From Acephala macrosclerotiorum (taxonomy: Eukaryota; Ascomycota; Leotiomycetes; Helotiales; Mollisiaceae), in assembly GCA_014904845.1 (NCBI GenBank), contig MU119302.1:1-64000 (forward strand): DNA of 64,000 nt, written 5' to 3'. Positions 34,270 through 46,491 of the stretch are shown one piece after another (the first letter of the stretch is position 1; every line of letters begins with the position of its first letter). The notes below the pieces were generated by a model. It ran no database searches. It was not told the origin of the DNA and was given only the letters and a program-made list of their open reading frames with translations. Both the position numbers and the translations under genes were made by a program.

Positions 34270-35300
34270 CTTGAATCCCTTCTTACTATGCGCGAAAGAT
34301 AATTGAGGTGTACAGTAATACAAATTGAAAAGATGAAAGCTCGAGGTTGCGAAGTGTAGAGGACTAGATGTCGTGTCAAGGAGCGGGTTGTAAAGTGTCA
34401 TAATGAGGAGCAATACGAGCTGTTGTAGAGGTGGGTCTCGACTCGGGTAATCTACCAATTCACCAAGAGTCCATGCTACCATCCGAAAGAGAATTGAGGC
34501 TTGCATTTCGAGAAGAGGGGAAGGTCGGGCAACTTTGTATACGCAGGTGGTGTTCAAGGCTGAAGATGGGATGAAAAGGAGAATTGTAAACACATGCTAA
34601 TATTCCTAGACAAAACAATGACAAGTAGAAAAATCCTAGGAACGACTCCATTGGTCATGACCATGGCTCAGGATCTTAGTTGCGTGAACATGCCATGGAA
34701 ATCCGCCGTCATCGTGACCGATTGAGGGCACTAATAGATACATGACTAGATTTGGACATCTTCATGTCACGCGAGCATAAACATACTCAAGTAAACCACA
34801 TCAGCATGCAAAGCTGCAGAAATTAAGTGGTATGGCGGAGGCTGTAGAGATATGTATGTCCGCGAATGACGCTTGTCGATGAGAAACCTTTTATCAAGGC
34901 CATGGCACGAGGCCCAAGGACAAATGACAGTAATTTGTTGATTGATAGCAAATGTGGCTTGGATGATCTGATGATCTTCACGAGATCCGACTGGCAGTAA
35001 TAAAGACCTCGTCTCAAACTTTAGCCACGAAGCTAGTTGGACAGACTTTTGAAAATCTCTTCCGGGCAATCGCTTAAGACGAGTAATAGACTGACTAGAA
35101 TTTCGATTATGATTGATTGCTCACACTCGCGACAGGACTCGGCATCATCCTAGCTGATAACGTGATGATAATTGACACCAGAATGTCGGTTTTCAAGTCC
35201 TGTTCCTATGAATTCAAAATGTGAATCCAAGAACGGACAATCCGTTCCAAAATCATGCCCAAGCCAAATTTATCCATGAACTCCATCACTCTCCAACCCA
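34270..35300. other. Intergenic, no gene recognised
   Basis: The upstream side of the pseudogene and the downstream side of the rhomboid gene. The minus-strand frame continuing upstream of 34269 to 34593 has no ATG that makes a better start. No RNA gene or repeat was seen. Confidence 0.5.
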
Positions 35301-36592
35301 TCACGGGTAAGGTATGAGCCCTCCCGGCCGTCTCCTTAATACCAACGCCCAAAAGACAGCCCCAAAAGCCATCCCGCCAAGATGATCTGCATGTCCGATT
35401 CCCTGTCCCCAATAACCTTGCAAACCAGCGACACTGGCCACGACCGAGATGCCGGCTGCCACCCACATTGGCATTGGAATGAACATCAACATGATGCTTT
35501 GTCTCGGCATTACACAAGTCAGGGCTGTTATGATGCCAAACAAGGCACCGGAAGCACCGACCGCTGCTCCATGATACTCCTTGTTCTCGTTCCATAGCCA
35601 GTATTGGACGACGCCGCCGGTGATTGCTGAGCCAACGAAGAGGACTAAAAAGGGTGAGAGGCCGAATAGGGTTATTATTTGAGGTGCAAAACTGTAGAGA
35701 CCGACCACTGTAACGAATCAGTATGCTGCTTTTTCAATCGGGCGAAAAGCTTCAACACAGCAAAATCGAGTATGGATATGAAAGAAAGGAAAGGATTACA
35801 TACTGTTGAAAGCGAGGTGCCCGAAGCCGTTATGCATAAAAGCCGAGGTGAGGAGTGTATAATATCGTCCATTCTGTATTCCCTCCCAGCTCAGTACAAA
35901 ATTCTTATGAAACTCCGCCAACTTTTGCTGGGCTTGGATGCTTTTCGTTCGTACTGCTTCAGTCTGCAGTGCACCATTGTATATAAAGAGAGCTCCACAG
36001 ACTCCCATGATGCCCCATGTAACCGTTCCACCAGCCCTCGCTCCCCTATTGGTAAATTAGTATGAGATACGAAGCATGATTTAGGAGTCGAGCAGTAGAG
36101 AGGCCGAATTCTCACGAAGATCGCGAAGAACTCGGCTCTCAAGATCTCTGCAGACAAAGGGCAAGAATTTTACGTACCATGGCGACTTGTGATTATACTC
36201 TTCATGTTTCTCCTTGTGCTCGTACTCCTCATACTCATCGGGCTTGGGTTCCTGTTGTTGAGATTGTGATTTCGACTTATATTCGTAGTCCCACTTGTGC
36301 ACATCGCGTCCTGGTGTTTGTTGTTGGGGTTGTGTTTGGGAGGAAACTCGTTTTCCATTCACGTAAACTTGTGTATGGACTTTTCCGTCACCTTCAACTC
36401 GTGATTTGACGTAGGCCTGGGGATCCTGGGCGGATTTGCGGAGACGGAGTATGGAGCTGGTGAAGGGTCTGCAGAGTCGTTGACTGGTTGGACGTGGGAA
36501 ACTGAGGCGTGCGGTTGAGAGCTTTGTCGTGTTAGCTGGTAATAGAGGGGTATTTCGGAGAAGCTTACCACGATTTGACTGAAGAGCGACAT
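35301..36592 (-). CDS. Rhomboid intramembrane serine protease (mitochondrial PARL/Pcp1 type)
   Basis: Four exons (36569-36592, 36178-36521, 35804-36045, 35301-35707) join in phase to 338 residues; the first exon is 24 bases. The N-terminal ~50 residues are basic and Ser/Thr/Arg-rich without acids (STARLSFPRPTSQRLCRPFT), a likely mitochondrial presequence. A charged Gln/Glu/Lys-rich linker follows (about residues 80-120), then the rhomboid core: TVTWGIMGVCGALFIYNGAL, AFMHNGFGHLAFN (conserved His pair and Asn), the catalytic Ser in GASGALFG, and the catalytic His in GHADHLGGMAFG. Mitochondrial rhomboids cleave membrane-anchored substrates in the inner membrane and act in dynamics and quality control. 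The linker could be a P-beta-like domain, but that is inference. Confidence 0.9.
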
Positions 36593-36701
36593 GCTGGATG
36601 TCCTGTAGAGGGAGTCGAGCTCTCACTTTAGCTTCCAGGTAGATGCAAGTTCAATTGCAGATGCTCAACGCACATTGTTCGAGGTCGCTGGAAGCAATGT
36701 T

Positions 36702-37667
36702 ACACAGGTGTTGATGGGGGACGGCGATTCAGCACCTGTCAGGAGCGGAGTTTTCACACTCTGCGGGTGTCCCCTACGAACCTGTAGCTCCACGAGAGCT
36801 TGATCTGCCTGGCAGATTGGATTGAGCAGTCTGCAGACTGCAATAAGATTCCAGAGCTGAGACTGAATCACGACAATGAGCGATGTAATGAAGCTTTCTT
36901 CTACCAGTACTCGGGGTCTCGAATTTCTGCTACCGTGGCCTCTTCTACTTGCCGCAAGCTCGATTGCGACTCGAATTACGACTCGATCAATTGTATCGGC
37001 ATACTGCTCTCTCACGATGCTACACTTCTCTCTCGGCTGGGTCTCTATCTACTTACACCTGCGAAGATATTTATACTCGGATCGGCAGACACCGCGAAGA
37101 AGGATTGAGGGCGAGGACACAAGTTTTTAGAGGAGGGAGAAGGGGCACCGCGAGTAGAGGGGTGACTGTATGTCTAAGTTCACAAGAACGAGGGATACCG
37201 TGGCTAGAGAAGAAGGAGAAGGAAAGGAGAGGGAGGGAGGGGAGGGCTCGGCGGGGGAGAGGAGAGAGCTCGAGGTGCTGGTGTTGAGCCTCTATACACG
37301 CCGCCGCTGCTGTAGAAAAGGATCTAGAATGCTATTACTAGGTCTGTTTAAGGAGACTTTCGACGCGAGGCAACTCTGTCGGGCCCCCTGGGATCTAGCT
37401 CTAAAGGTTCGAGGGACCTCTCTACACCTAGCACACACTTTCTGGTGGTGCCCATCCCAACTGGCGGGGAAGGGTCACAGTCGCTGCTTTTTAGCCCGCG
37501 TATGCTCAAAATGCTTTCATTAAGGGTTACTTGACCGTAGAGTTTTTCCCCTTGGGGTTTTTGATATCTACAATATCCTATATAGAAGTCCTTTGCTTAG
37601 CACGTCTCCATGCCCCCTGGGAGGCTCTGTAGCATAGTTTCGCTATGCTCTCTAAACCTAAATCAAT

Positions 37668-37700
<33 letters not shown>

Positions 37701-37711
37701 CAGGTGTTGAT
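36702..37711 (+). mobile_element. Retroposon insertion with (CAA)n tail and 14-bp target duplication
   Basis: The 14-base sequence ACACAGGTGTTGAT occurs at 36702-36715 and again at 37698-37711, bracketing 982 bases that end in a (CAA)n tail (about 37667-37700). A perfect hairpin, AGCATAG...CTATGCT, lies just before the tail at about 37631-37647. A long target duplication and a simple-repeat tail are the marks of target-primed reverse transcription by a LINE machinery. I see no reverse transcriptase frame, so it is a 5'-truncated LINE or a SINE-like non-autonomous element. It sits about 110 bases upstream of the rhomboid start codon, so it may affect that promoter. The last A/C bases of the duplication are ambiguous with the tail. 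Confidence 0.65.
37667..37700 (+). repeat. (CAA)n microsatellite, element tail
   Basis: About eleven CAA units in a row. On the plus strand it would read as poly-Asn or poly-Gln, but no real gene crosses it. It is best read as the 3' tail of the retroposon. Confidence 0.9.
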
Positions 37712-39022
37712 TTTCAGAGCTCCAAGATGTATGTCTCCGTAACCCTTCCGGCGGAAATCAGGCGGTGTCCGGAATCGAATGTTCGTAATGCTCTGTCAAC
37801 AGACCTGCGGCTGTTCCTTCGACCTTCGGATTGTCAGGCAGAAGAGGGACATTTGCTAGAGGAGCATATTGGTGTTGAGTTCAGGTCTCGAGAAGGTTGT
37901 CGAGCTTCGAGCTGTCTGTCTTGTTACATTAGGCTAGCCTGCCAAGAGAGATGTCTTGGAATCTCCGACACTCCATCTCAACAATCAATTACGCAGCAGA
38001 CAAATCTGTTCAGATTCTCTATATTGTCCTTGAAGTCGTCGCTCCCTCGAGTCATACAACCGACAATAGGAGGCTTTCGGGACCACATCCGCCAAACAAC
38101 CGCCAGAAGGGCCTCGTCGCGTCCCAGCCACACCACGCGTCTATGAACTGCAGCTCCACGAGGTGGACGGACGTCTGCAGAGCAGCTACCTGGCCATGGA
38201 AAGCTTTCTCGGGTCTGTAACAAGCATCTCACTCTCGAATCGAATCTGCGGACTTCAATTGATGCGGGAAACGATTGCCAGAAGATGGTCGAGAGGCATA
38301 GCGAAGTCTCGCAGAGGCCAGACCTTTCATGGCGGCGAGTGGACAGTACGTACTGGGAGAGAGCTGGAGATTCTTGCTGCCATCTGCTGCACACTTCTAT
38401 GCCATTTCTCTGCTTTTATATTTCAATACTTGAAAGAAGATAAAATCTTCACCCTCTGCTCTCGGATGCATCTGCTTTCCTTGGACCGATATCTCTTGAT
38501 TTCTTGTCCTCTACTTCCCACCACGCAGCAATTATCCTGCACATTGTACAAAACATCCAGACAACAATTGTCGGCCTTCGATGCATGACCGACCACCTCT
38601 ATCTTCCAGAGGGACACCACCAACAAAGAGGTTTGGACGTAAGCTCTACCTTTCGACGCAGTCTCGAAGCCTTTCAAACCACGAGGATATCCCTCCTTTT
38701 TTGATTCATGGACTCCTCAACTTCTCCCGACTGCCATCGGAACAGTTCTTGAGGCTCTTCGCATGTGGAGTCCAGCACCGTTTGAAGGAAGGAGCCAATA
38801 GCAGGACCACAACGTGCCCCAACCCATGCGCCGCGGCATAAAGTCAGCCCACCAACGATGACGACGACCTCATCTTAAAATAACGTCGAGCACCAGCCCC
38901 AGATTCGAGACGTGTCGATGCGTGCGCGTTTGGAGAAAACGTCTCAGCGACCGGTGCAGAAACTTTTATATATCTCTGTTTCTCCCGTCGCCTATCAACC
39001 TCAGCCATGTCTCGGTAGAATC
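37712..39022. other. Intergenic, 5' region of the glycosyltransferase gene
   Basis: The reading frames on both strands (37610-38146, 37978-38394, 38163-38588) overlap each other and lack family resemblance. No gene is called. Confidence 0.45.
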
Positions 39023-40027
39023 ATGCTAAGGTCTTGGCGATTGCTTGTGACAGCCCTATTGAGCATCGTAGGGCTGTATCAAGTATTCAGCCTCAATCCA
39101 GTTTTCAAGGTCAACCATACGCTCAATCACAAGCTCGCGCAACACTTCAAATACGATGTCAAGAGCGACTTTCCCAATACCATCTGGCAAACGTGGAAAT
39201 ACGGTCCCTCGTCGAGCGAATTCGGGCCAGTGAAGTCATCAACAGCCACGTGGAGCAGGCGAAATCCCGACGCCCAGCACAGAATTCTATCCGACCCAGA
39301 ATCAGAAGAAATTTTGAAGGAACTCTACAATCCCTTCCCGGAGATCATTGAAGCATACGATGCTCTCCCCAAACCAGTGCTCAAAGCAGATTTCTTCCGC
39401 TATCTTATCCTGCTCGCAAAAGGCGGGATCTACACGGACATCGACACCGATGCACTAAAACCCTCAGCCGCTTGGATTCAAGACATCTATCAGCACGAAG
39501 TAGGACTCGTAGTAGGAATCGAAGCAGACCCCGATCGAGAAGACTGGAATCAATGGTACTCGCGGCGCGTCCAATTCTGTCAATGGACCATCCTCTCCAA
39601 ACCTGGCCATCCAATCCTCCGCGACGTTGTCACAACAATCACTCATGAAACACTTCGCTTGAAATCCACAGGCAAACTTGACGATCCGGAGTTGAGCACT
39701 GTAGAGTTCACCGGCCCAGCGATATGGACAGATGCTGTTTTCAAGCATCTGAACGACGACCAGTCTCTAGATCGAAGAACGGTGCCGCCGAAGATCACGT
39801 GGAAGGAGTTTACGGGCATCACGGAGCCGAAGATGATGGATGATGTTTTGGTGTTACCGATTACGAGTTTTTCTCCGGGTGTTGGGCATATGGGGTCGAA
39901 GGCTACAGATGATCCGATGGCGTTTGTGAGGCATGAGTTTTCTGGTAAGTCACATGGTAGTCTCACACCTTCGGTTTCTGGAAGCTGATTCTCTCGCCTA
40001 GGATCTTGGAAAGAAGAGACGAAATAA
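39023..40027 (+). CDS. OCH1-like alpha-1,6-mannosyltransferase (GT32)
   Basis: Two exons, 39023-39944 and 40002-40027, join in phase to 315 residues. The short N-terminus is followed by one membrane segment (WRLLVTALLSIVGLYQVFSL), as in Golgi type II enzymes. Family motifs: FPNTIWQTWKYG, LKADFFRYLILLAKGGIYTD with the DXD motif in TDIDTDA, and FTGPAIWTDAVF; the protein ends FSGSWKEETK. OCH1 enzymes start the outer mannose chain on N-glycans; paralogues like this one may act on other glycans. The start used (MLRSWRLLVTALL) puts the membrane anchor at the N-terminus; an in-frame ATG at 38918 would add 35 residues. The 57-bp intron near the 3' end is typical of the family. Confidence 0.88.
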
Positions 40028-40720
40028 CAATTAACGATTGAGAAACAAGCTGCTTTATGATTGGATATCAGCTTTAAGAGTTCTGGTTATCACGAGGAAC
40101 GACGCGTTGTTGGATACCGAGGTACATATATGTGTTTGGAGACCGTACATGCATTCAGGCGTTGTTTGACTAGCGAGTTTTGATATCCCATTGTTTTTGA
40201 ATTTACCAGCTTTTTTGAGGCACTCTTCTTTTCCCCAACATCGCGATGTTCAACAGTGAGCATATCTTTCTAAGACTTGTCTCTTTTCTTTTACGATGTC
40301 AATTCGAAGGAGGGCGGTCACGACGCATAGAATTTTCGGGTCCACATTGCACTTCTCCCATAACTACCAGTATGGCACCTGGGTCCTGTCTGATATGTTT
40401 TTAAACGATACTCCCGCCTCCCGGATACTATATACTATATCACGCTCTCAGCCCCCGAAACTCTTCAGTCATTCATGTCAAGGTCACGTGGTGAAGTTTA
40501 GTAGTTCTTATGTCATTTAGGAGATCGCATCGGGGAAAGAAGCAGCTTGAACTTAGGCAAGATATCTTCCGGCTATTTCACTATCTGAATGATGCTCACC
40601 TCGCTGCTGGAAGGGCATACTAACATTTGATTCGCTTCATCCTGTCCCCTGTCCACGATATCCTAGATCGAGATCAAACCCAAAAGAGATCTTTCTCAAA
40701 ATGACTTATCTTTATCTGCC
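40028..40720. other. Intergenic, convergent 3' ends
   Basis: This stretch lies between convergent genes. No gene, RNA or repeat is recognised. Confidence 0.5.
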
Positions 40721-42751
40721 TCATGCTCTGCTCGCCGTCTCTGTGGCGCTGGGGCTGCCTTTCTTCTCCATATCCTCCCCCACACTCTGTACCTGCTCAT
40801 ACAGCTTCCCCTTCTTCCCCTCCTCCAAAGCCGTTTCATTTCCATGAAGCTTTAACAAGGGACTAAGCTTATCTCCCTGTTGAGTAACAGGGACCGATTC
40901 CCCATGTCCCTCCCACGTCCCCTGTTTAGCACCCTCATACGCCATCCGTTGCAACTGCAAATTGTCATCCAAATCCCACTGCTGACTCATATTCTCTCCC
41001 TTATGCACCTGTCCTCGAATCCATCCTATAAGTCTATCTAAAACGAAACTCAGCACAATGAAAAACGTCGAAAGTGTAACAGTTATCGCCATCCCCAACA
41101 CGCTGAAATTCATATATTCCCCACTGCGCACCATCTGCGCGTTACAGAGATACTTCGTGATGTTGGGAGGGGGGAAATATGCGATATCCGGGTAATTGGC
41201 AGGACCGCTGGCCATTTCGACCAGGGCGTATTGGGTTTTTGACAGGGCGGCAGAGAACCAGTTACTGACTTCGAGTTTCCATTGCGTGGAGGGCAGGGCC
41301 GAGGAGTAGAGTTCGAAGACGGATTCACTGGCTCGTAGAGCGTTGGAGCCCCGTGGATCGACGAGGTAGAATATGCTGGACAGCCAGACGGCGCGATAGA
41401 TGAGGGCGGCGGTGGAGTATTGATGGTGGTTGAATGCTTTCGAGGCTAAATTTAGTGCGGAGGCGTTGCCGAGGGGAGTGCATTGTGAGAGTCCTGGTGT
41501 GGGGAGGCCGAGAGCACAGACTTGGTGTTGATCTGTACAGCCGAGAACGGAGACAAGGTTGTCGGGGCGGTAGTACGTTTTACTTTTGTTGAGTTGTATA
41601 AGGTCTACTTCTTGATTTGCGGAGAAGAGAAGGTCGGAACTGGGGGCTGCGTAAGATATGGAGTTGGCGGTCAGGAACATGATGGTTATGTCAGCGTTTA
41701 GTTTGCGGATTTGGGGGGCCCAGATGGCTTTTTCGTTTGTTGAGTAGGCTCTAATACTTTAGGTCAGTGATATGGTCTTGTGGGCGAAAGTACAGAAAGG
41801 TAATGGAAGAAGATCTTACGATAGTTGATACCCAATTTTATCATCAAGCGTGCGGTTGCTGTAAGAAAACGTCACATCTGGATTGGAAAGGTAGTAGATG
41901 TTGCCCATAGAATAGCTGAGATTGGTATTCCCAGCTGAATCAGTGGTAGATGTTAAAAAGGTGGTTGCGTTAATCGGAGCGCAAGTCGTGATTCGGCGGT
42001 AGGTGACTCTATCTTCCTTTTTCGCATTTAAGCCGAGTATATCATGCGAATCAATAGGTCCAGTATCCATCTGGAACACCCCATCAGGTGAGTCAAAACA
42101 GAGTTCTGGCGAGAATGGACACGAGGCATTAGTCATCCCGTTCCAAGTGATGTTCTTCGCTGCGTATGTGCCGCATTGTGAGGAAGCTCCGACTCCAGGC
42201 TCATAGCAGGCTCGACTGTAACTTGCAGCTGCAAATGCATCAGCTCCAAGTTTCTGTCGAAAACCTCCTTGTGAGAATGCGTCCGTAGAGTTTTGTTGCC
42301 ACCATTTGCAGTCAGGACTCTGAATCAGCGTCTGGTTGCCGGCGAATTGAGTAACGTCCGCAACTAGTATACTAGCAGCTCGGAACGTGCCTATCGTGAA
42401 TAGCGCAACAGCAAGAACAGGCAACGAGCGTCTGATAGGATTTACTGATCTCCCTCTCCAGCGCCAGGCGATTTTGATAAACTTCATGACAGCAGCTGTT
42501 GGAGAGGAAGTGTTTCGAAGAATGGCTTGGTGTTGGAAATGCATGCCATCGTCCTCCGGGTAATATGCTCTCTCTTGATGGATCAGGAAGGCTATGATGA
42601 TCCAGAATCGACCGCTTGCGAGAGTGACGTAGACAGACAAAAAGGAGAGGAGAAACCCTCCGCTGCGGGAGGAGAGGGTTAAGGTACTGGCGAATGCTGA
42701 TTCGTGAGACCAGTTGAACCAGCCTCCTTTGTAGATATTTTGATAAGACAT
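40721..42751 (-). CDS. Large uncharacterised fungal membrane protein (653 aa)
   Basis: Two exons, 41820-42751 and 40721-41750, join at phase 2 (Ser codon TC|A) across a 69-bp intron (GTAAGA to GTATTAG) to 653 residues. Hydrophobic segments: GGFLLSFLSVYVTLASGRFW and WIIIAFLIH near residues 31-57, a segment near 110-125 (PVLAVALFTIGTF), and VLGMAITVTLSTFFIVLSFV near 525-545. Between the second group and the last lies a long region with many potential N-glycosylation sites (NQT, NST, NIT, NAS, NAT, NLS, NRT) and Cys, so it faces the lumen or outside. The tail after the last membrane segment is charged and cytoplasmic. The architecture matches a family of hypothetical proteins common in Pezizomycotina. 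The role is unknown; no enzyme motif is visible. Confidence 0.8.
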
Positions 42752-44978
42752 TATCTCTCTGTATGTTGAACCCAGGGGAGTGTTTTGGACCTTATTTTGT
42801 TTCTTTGCAGAATTGGATTTCTGCGGGTTTGCTTCAAGTGTTTAGGGAGCGATGAGAGAGACTTTGGGCTGTCTGCTAATTTCTTGTGCATGAAAAGATA
42901 GAAGTATCAAAATGGTTGGAAGAGCAAATTCTCTCTGATGATCAAGGCTGGGAATTAAATTCCTAGCTTGTTGCTGCACGAGGGTGTCATCAGAAATAAT
43001 AAGCCGCAAGTCGACCAGGTGATAACGTCCTCGAAAGCTACTGGCGATAGATATGATGCCTCGTTATCTTGGGATCCCGGGCTTGTTCAGTTCTCCAAAA
43101 AAAAATTACTCTTTCCAGTGTCTCCCAACTGCAGCTGATGATGTCTCTGTAAATTGATTTGCCTATGATTTCTACACTCGCATGACTGCACAGCGAGGGC
43201 AATGCCACGGCAGCAACAGGCGGTTTCTCTTCCAATAAGAATTACTATCACTTCACCTTTACACCGAAAAATGGCTGCTCAAGAAGTCCGGCTGCTTGTC
43301 AGGTTAGACTAATGTGATCTATCAACAAATAAACACTTGTTCCTATGAGCTGGGCGCCCTTGGTGTCTCTTCTCTCACTCGTCGTAAACACCTCATTCCT
43401 AAGCCCAACGCAAACATAATGTTCAAGGGTATCATGCACTTAACGGCATTGTCTTAGTAGACACACACACACGAACGCGGCTTTCGCGTGGCGCCGGATG
43501 TCTTAGTTGGTGATGATGTTACTTGGCAGCCTTCTCATAACTCGAGAGCGTTTTGCGATTGGATTTTCTGGTGAGTTGCTCCTTGCCCCTCTGAACCCGC
43601 CAAACTTTCAAAAAGCCTTGGATAATGAGGAAAATTTAATTCCCACACTGTCTAGACTTGACGAGGATAGCATTGTCAAATGTAAGCTCGTAATCCAATG
43701 CTGCTGGCCACAGCTTCCCCGGCAACTCCCGGCAAGGCGTTCGGAAAGTTCCTCGTTCAACTTCCCTCTTCCAAAGAACCAATACATGCCGAGCACTCGG
43801 AACGGAGAACCCTAGCGAAGCGCCATAAGATGCTTGTATAATGTATCCTTTCCCGGTGCTGCGTGCATACTTAACCTGTGCACTGAAATGCCGATCAGCT
43901 CTTGAATTTACGAGGCCGTGAACACTTTGAATTTTTTTTTTTTTTCTATGAAATGTACTTATGAGCATACTATTATGCACCTAAATAGAATAGTAATAGT
44001 GTTGCAACTTTTTGCACTGTGCAAGTGTTGGATCTGTATTTTCGTGCACGGGTTAATTGTGCACTCAATATCTCGAAAAGATAAAAATAGACTATGTTGC
44101 AGCAACAGGTGAGTCTAACCAGTGTCGGTTTACATGGTCATGTTATTGATTTGAGGCTTAAGCCCGCCCGGGATCCTGCATTTGACACGGCATGAATTAT
44201 TGAACGCCCAGGCTTGCCTGGTGGCTGATCTTCGACTGAGCTGAAATATGTGGGACAAGCCTCAAAAAATCGGATTTTTGCTTGCTCCACTTTTCAGCCG
44301 CCTCAAAATGATCGACGGAAAGCTTGCAATTCAAACTCCGCGCCGGGAAAGTCTAACCGTGGGCTGCATAAAAGTGACACATATTTTGCCTTGAAATTTC
44401 TTGACGCATAGAGAGAGAGAGATGACATTCATTGCTACGGAGTTTTGCCGAAGGCGTAAACTATGAGCTGTGCTATATGCACGTTCTTTGTGATAGGGCC
44501 TAAGGTGGAAACCCAAGGTGCTTACCGGGTGACCTTCTAGAAGCCTAATAGCCTACCGCCGGGACGGTACCGCGAGGGCTCCACATGTGTTCACTTTGAG
44601 TTGAAACTACCCAATCCCACAGGCTGTGTCTCAGCCGTTTTTCTTTGCGTGTCTCTAACACCATCCAAGACACACAGAGAAAGGTATTACTTTTGAAGTT
44701 AATTTGAACTACAAGCTTTCAAGTGCTGATGGGATTTGATACCGGCCGTGGGAATTATTATGAGTGGGATAATATTTATCATTTGGGTTATCGCAGACGT
44801 GCGATTAGATGGTCGTATTATGATTAGCCCTGCTTTCTAGTAATCCTCGGATTCCTCAAACTCTGGCAAAACAGCCCTTCGTGCGAGCGTTGAAATGAAA
44901 ACCTCATTATATCCAACTCAAACTATCTCTGAAAGTAACCAATAGGAGCATCGCCTAGTGTGCATTGTATCCAACAAT
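42752..44978. other. Long intergenic stretch, no gene recognised
   Basis: About 2.2 kb without a protein-like frame. It holds a (CA)n run near 43462-43471, a poly-T near 43931-43945 and a GA-repeat near 44410-44422. No tRNA or transposon end was recognised. Confidence 0.5.
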
Positions 44979-46491
44979 TCAGAAGCTTGCTACACTCATA
45001 TAGGAAATGAGAATAGCAAGAGCAATTGCAGTTGTGTGTAAGATTGGGATCTTGGCCACAGCAGCAGCAGAGACTACAACTGTCGCCGGCGTGGGTGCAA
45101 ATACCTGTACAAGTTAGATACTGATCCTTTCTAACATCCGTTGCTGAAAAGAGATCCCAAAGAATAAAATAGATCCGGAGAACTCACATTATTGATGAAA
45201 TGGACTACTCCATTCTTGATCATCACGTTTGCCCCGACGATATACGCATTGTTCACTATGAAAGTACCGTCGGAATTTGCGGTGATGTTGACAGAGACTC
45301 CTGCACTGGAATTAAAGGACGAAGCAGTGCTCAGACCAGTAGTAGTGGCGAGGGTATCGAAGAGAATGTATTGTTTCAAGGTGTCCGCATCCAAAGTCCG
45401 GTTTTGGAGAACAGAGTCTGTTGGGACAAATATTGTAACCTTGGGAGAACCAGACCATGAGTCAAGCAGACCGGCTTTTTGCAGAGAGTTTGCGAACGCG
45501 GTACCACTCTTCTGTTGAAGTGTTGTTGGTAGGTCGCCGAAAAGAGTGAAAAAGCTATTGTTTACTTAGCATTGAATTTCGTCAGAGTGAAACTCAGTTA
45601 CCTGTCAACGGTTCGGACCACCCCCGAAGAGTACTTTGTTTCACACTTTGATGACTGAGCTTTATTTCCAAATCCAGAATATATTGTTATATTTGGCTGG
45701 TACAGCTGGCGGGCTTGGATAGGCGATCTTCTGGGTAACGATCGCTTGCGGCGAGATGGGAAGCCTGTTGGGGTTGGCCAAGGCGTGTCACAGGCTGGCA
45801 TATTAGCTCCTGAATTTGGTGGCGCTGAACTCGAAGTATGCTCCCTTGGCAGGATAGTTGATGGCGGTGGACTTAAAATTGACTGAGCTGAAGCGGAAGT
45901 CGACTGGGCTGAGCTTGATGTTGATGGTGCTGAGGTCAGAACCGACGATGAGGAGCTTGAAATTAACGGTGATGAACTGGTAGTCGACGGTGCAAGACTT
46001 AGGGTTTGCAAAACTGTATTCGTCGATACTGTCGAGCTTGAGGGTGGCTGTGATGAGCTTGTACTCGACACGACTGAGTTCGAAACTGGTACAGAGGGGC
46101 CAAGGTTCACGAAAGCAGGATCTGTCAAGTTGGTTACCAGATCTGTCGGCTTCAAGTTGAGAAGTTCTTGGCCTGCGCTATCTGTAAAATGCAAAGCAAT
46201 TGCCGCCTCGATGTCTGATAGGCTTCGGCGGGATAGGCCACGAGACGTCAATGTCCCATTGCTGGTCGAAGACCCAAGGAAGGCAGCGACGGCATCGTTC
46301 GAGGGCGCAAAAACAGTGTATTGTTTGCTAGCATCCAAAGCTGCCAGCATGTCGGGATACTGGTCTAACAAATTTGCAAATGCCACCGTATTGGGATCTT
46401 CTCGGAGGACAGTGAGCAAATCTTGGGCTGCAACAGAAACAGTGAGAGCAGCTGTTGCTGCAAGATAGAGAAGGTGATCCCTGCACTTCAT
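44979..46491 (-). CDS. FAS1 (fasciclin-like) cell-surface protein, probable GPI anchor
   Basis: Exons 45602-46491, 45188-45555 and 44979-45104. It begins MKCRDHLLYLAATAALTVSV, a signal peptide ending near AAAQ. FAS1 domain 1 has QYTVFAPSNDAVAAFL (H1 motif) and ends with SSGVVRTVD (H2-like). Between them sits a Ser/Thr/Pro-rich stretch of about 110 residues plus a basic site (SRRKRSLPRR). Domain 2 has VTIFVPTDSVLQNRTLD and NGVVHFINN. The tail ends in a hydrophobic stretch (TTAIALAILISYM), consistent with GPI attachment. FAS1 proteins mediate adhesion at the cell wall. The junction of exons 1 and 2 (GTAACT donor, CTAAG branch, AATAG acceptor) leaves the frame one base off at a run of five Ts (45540-45544); one T fewer restores it. 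Confidence 0.8.

Noticed and set aside
37610..38146. 178-codon plus-strand frame with a poly-Asn run
   Set aside because: The Asn run is the (CAA)n retroposon tail read in one frame and the rest does not resemble a protein.
43507..43815. 102-codon plus-strand frame in the long intergenic stretch
   Set aside because: No family resemblance, overlaps an equally long minus-strand frame, no splice context.
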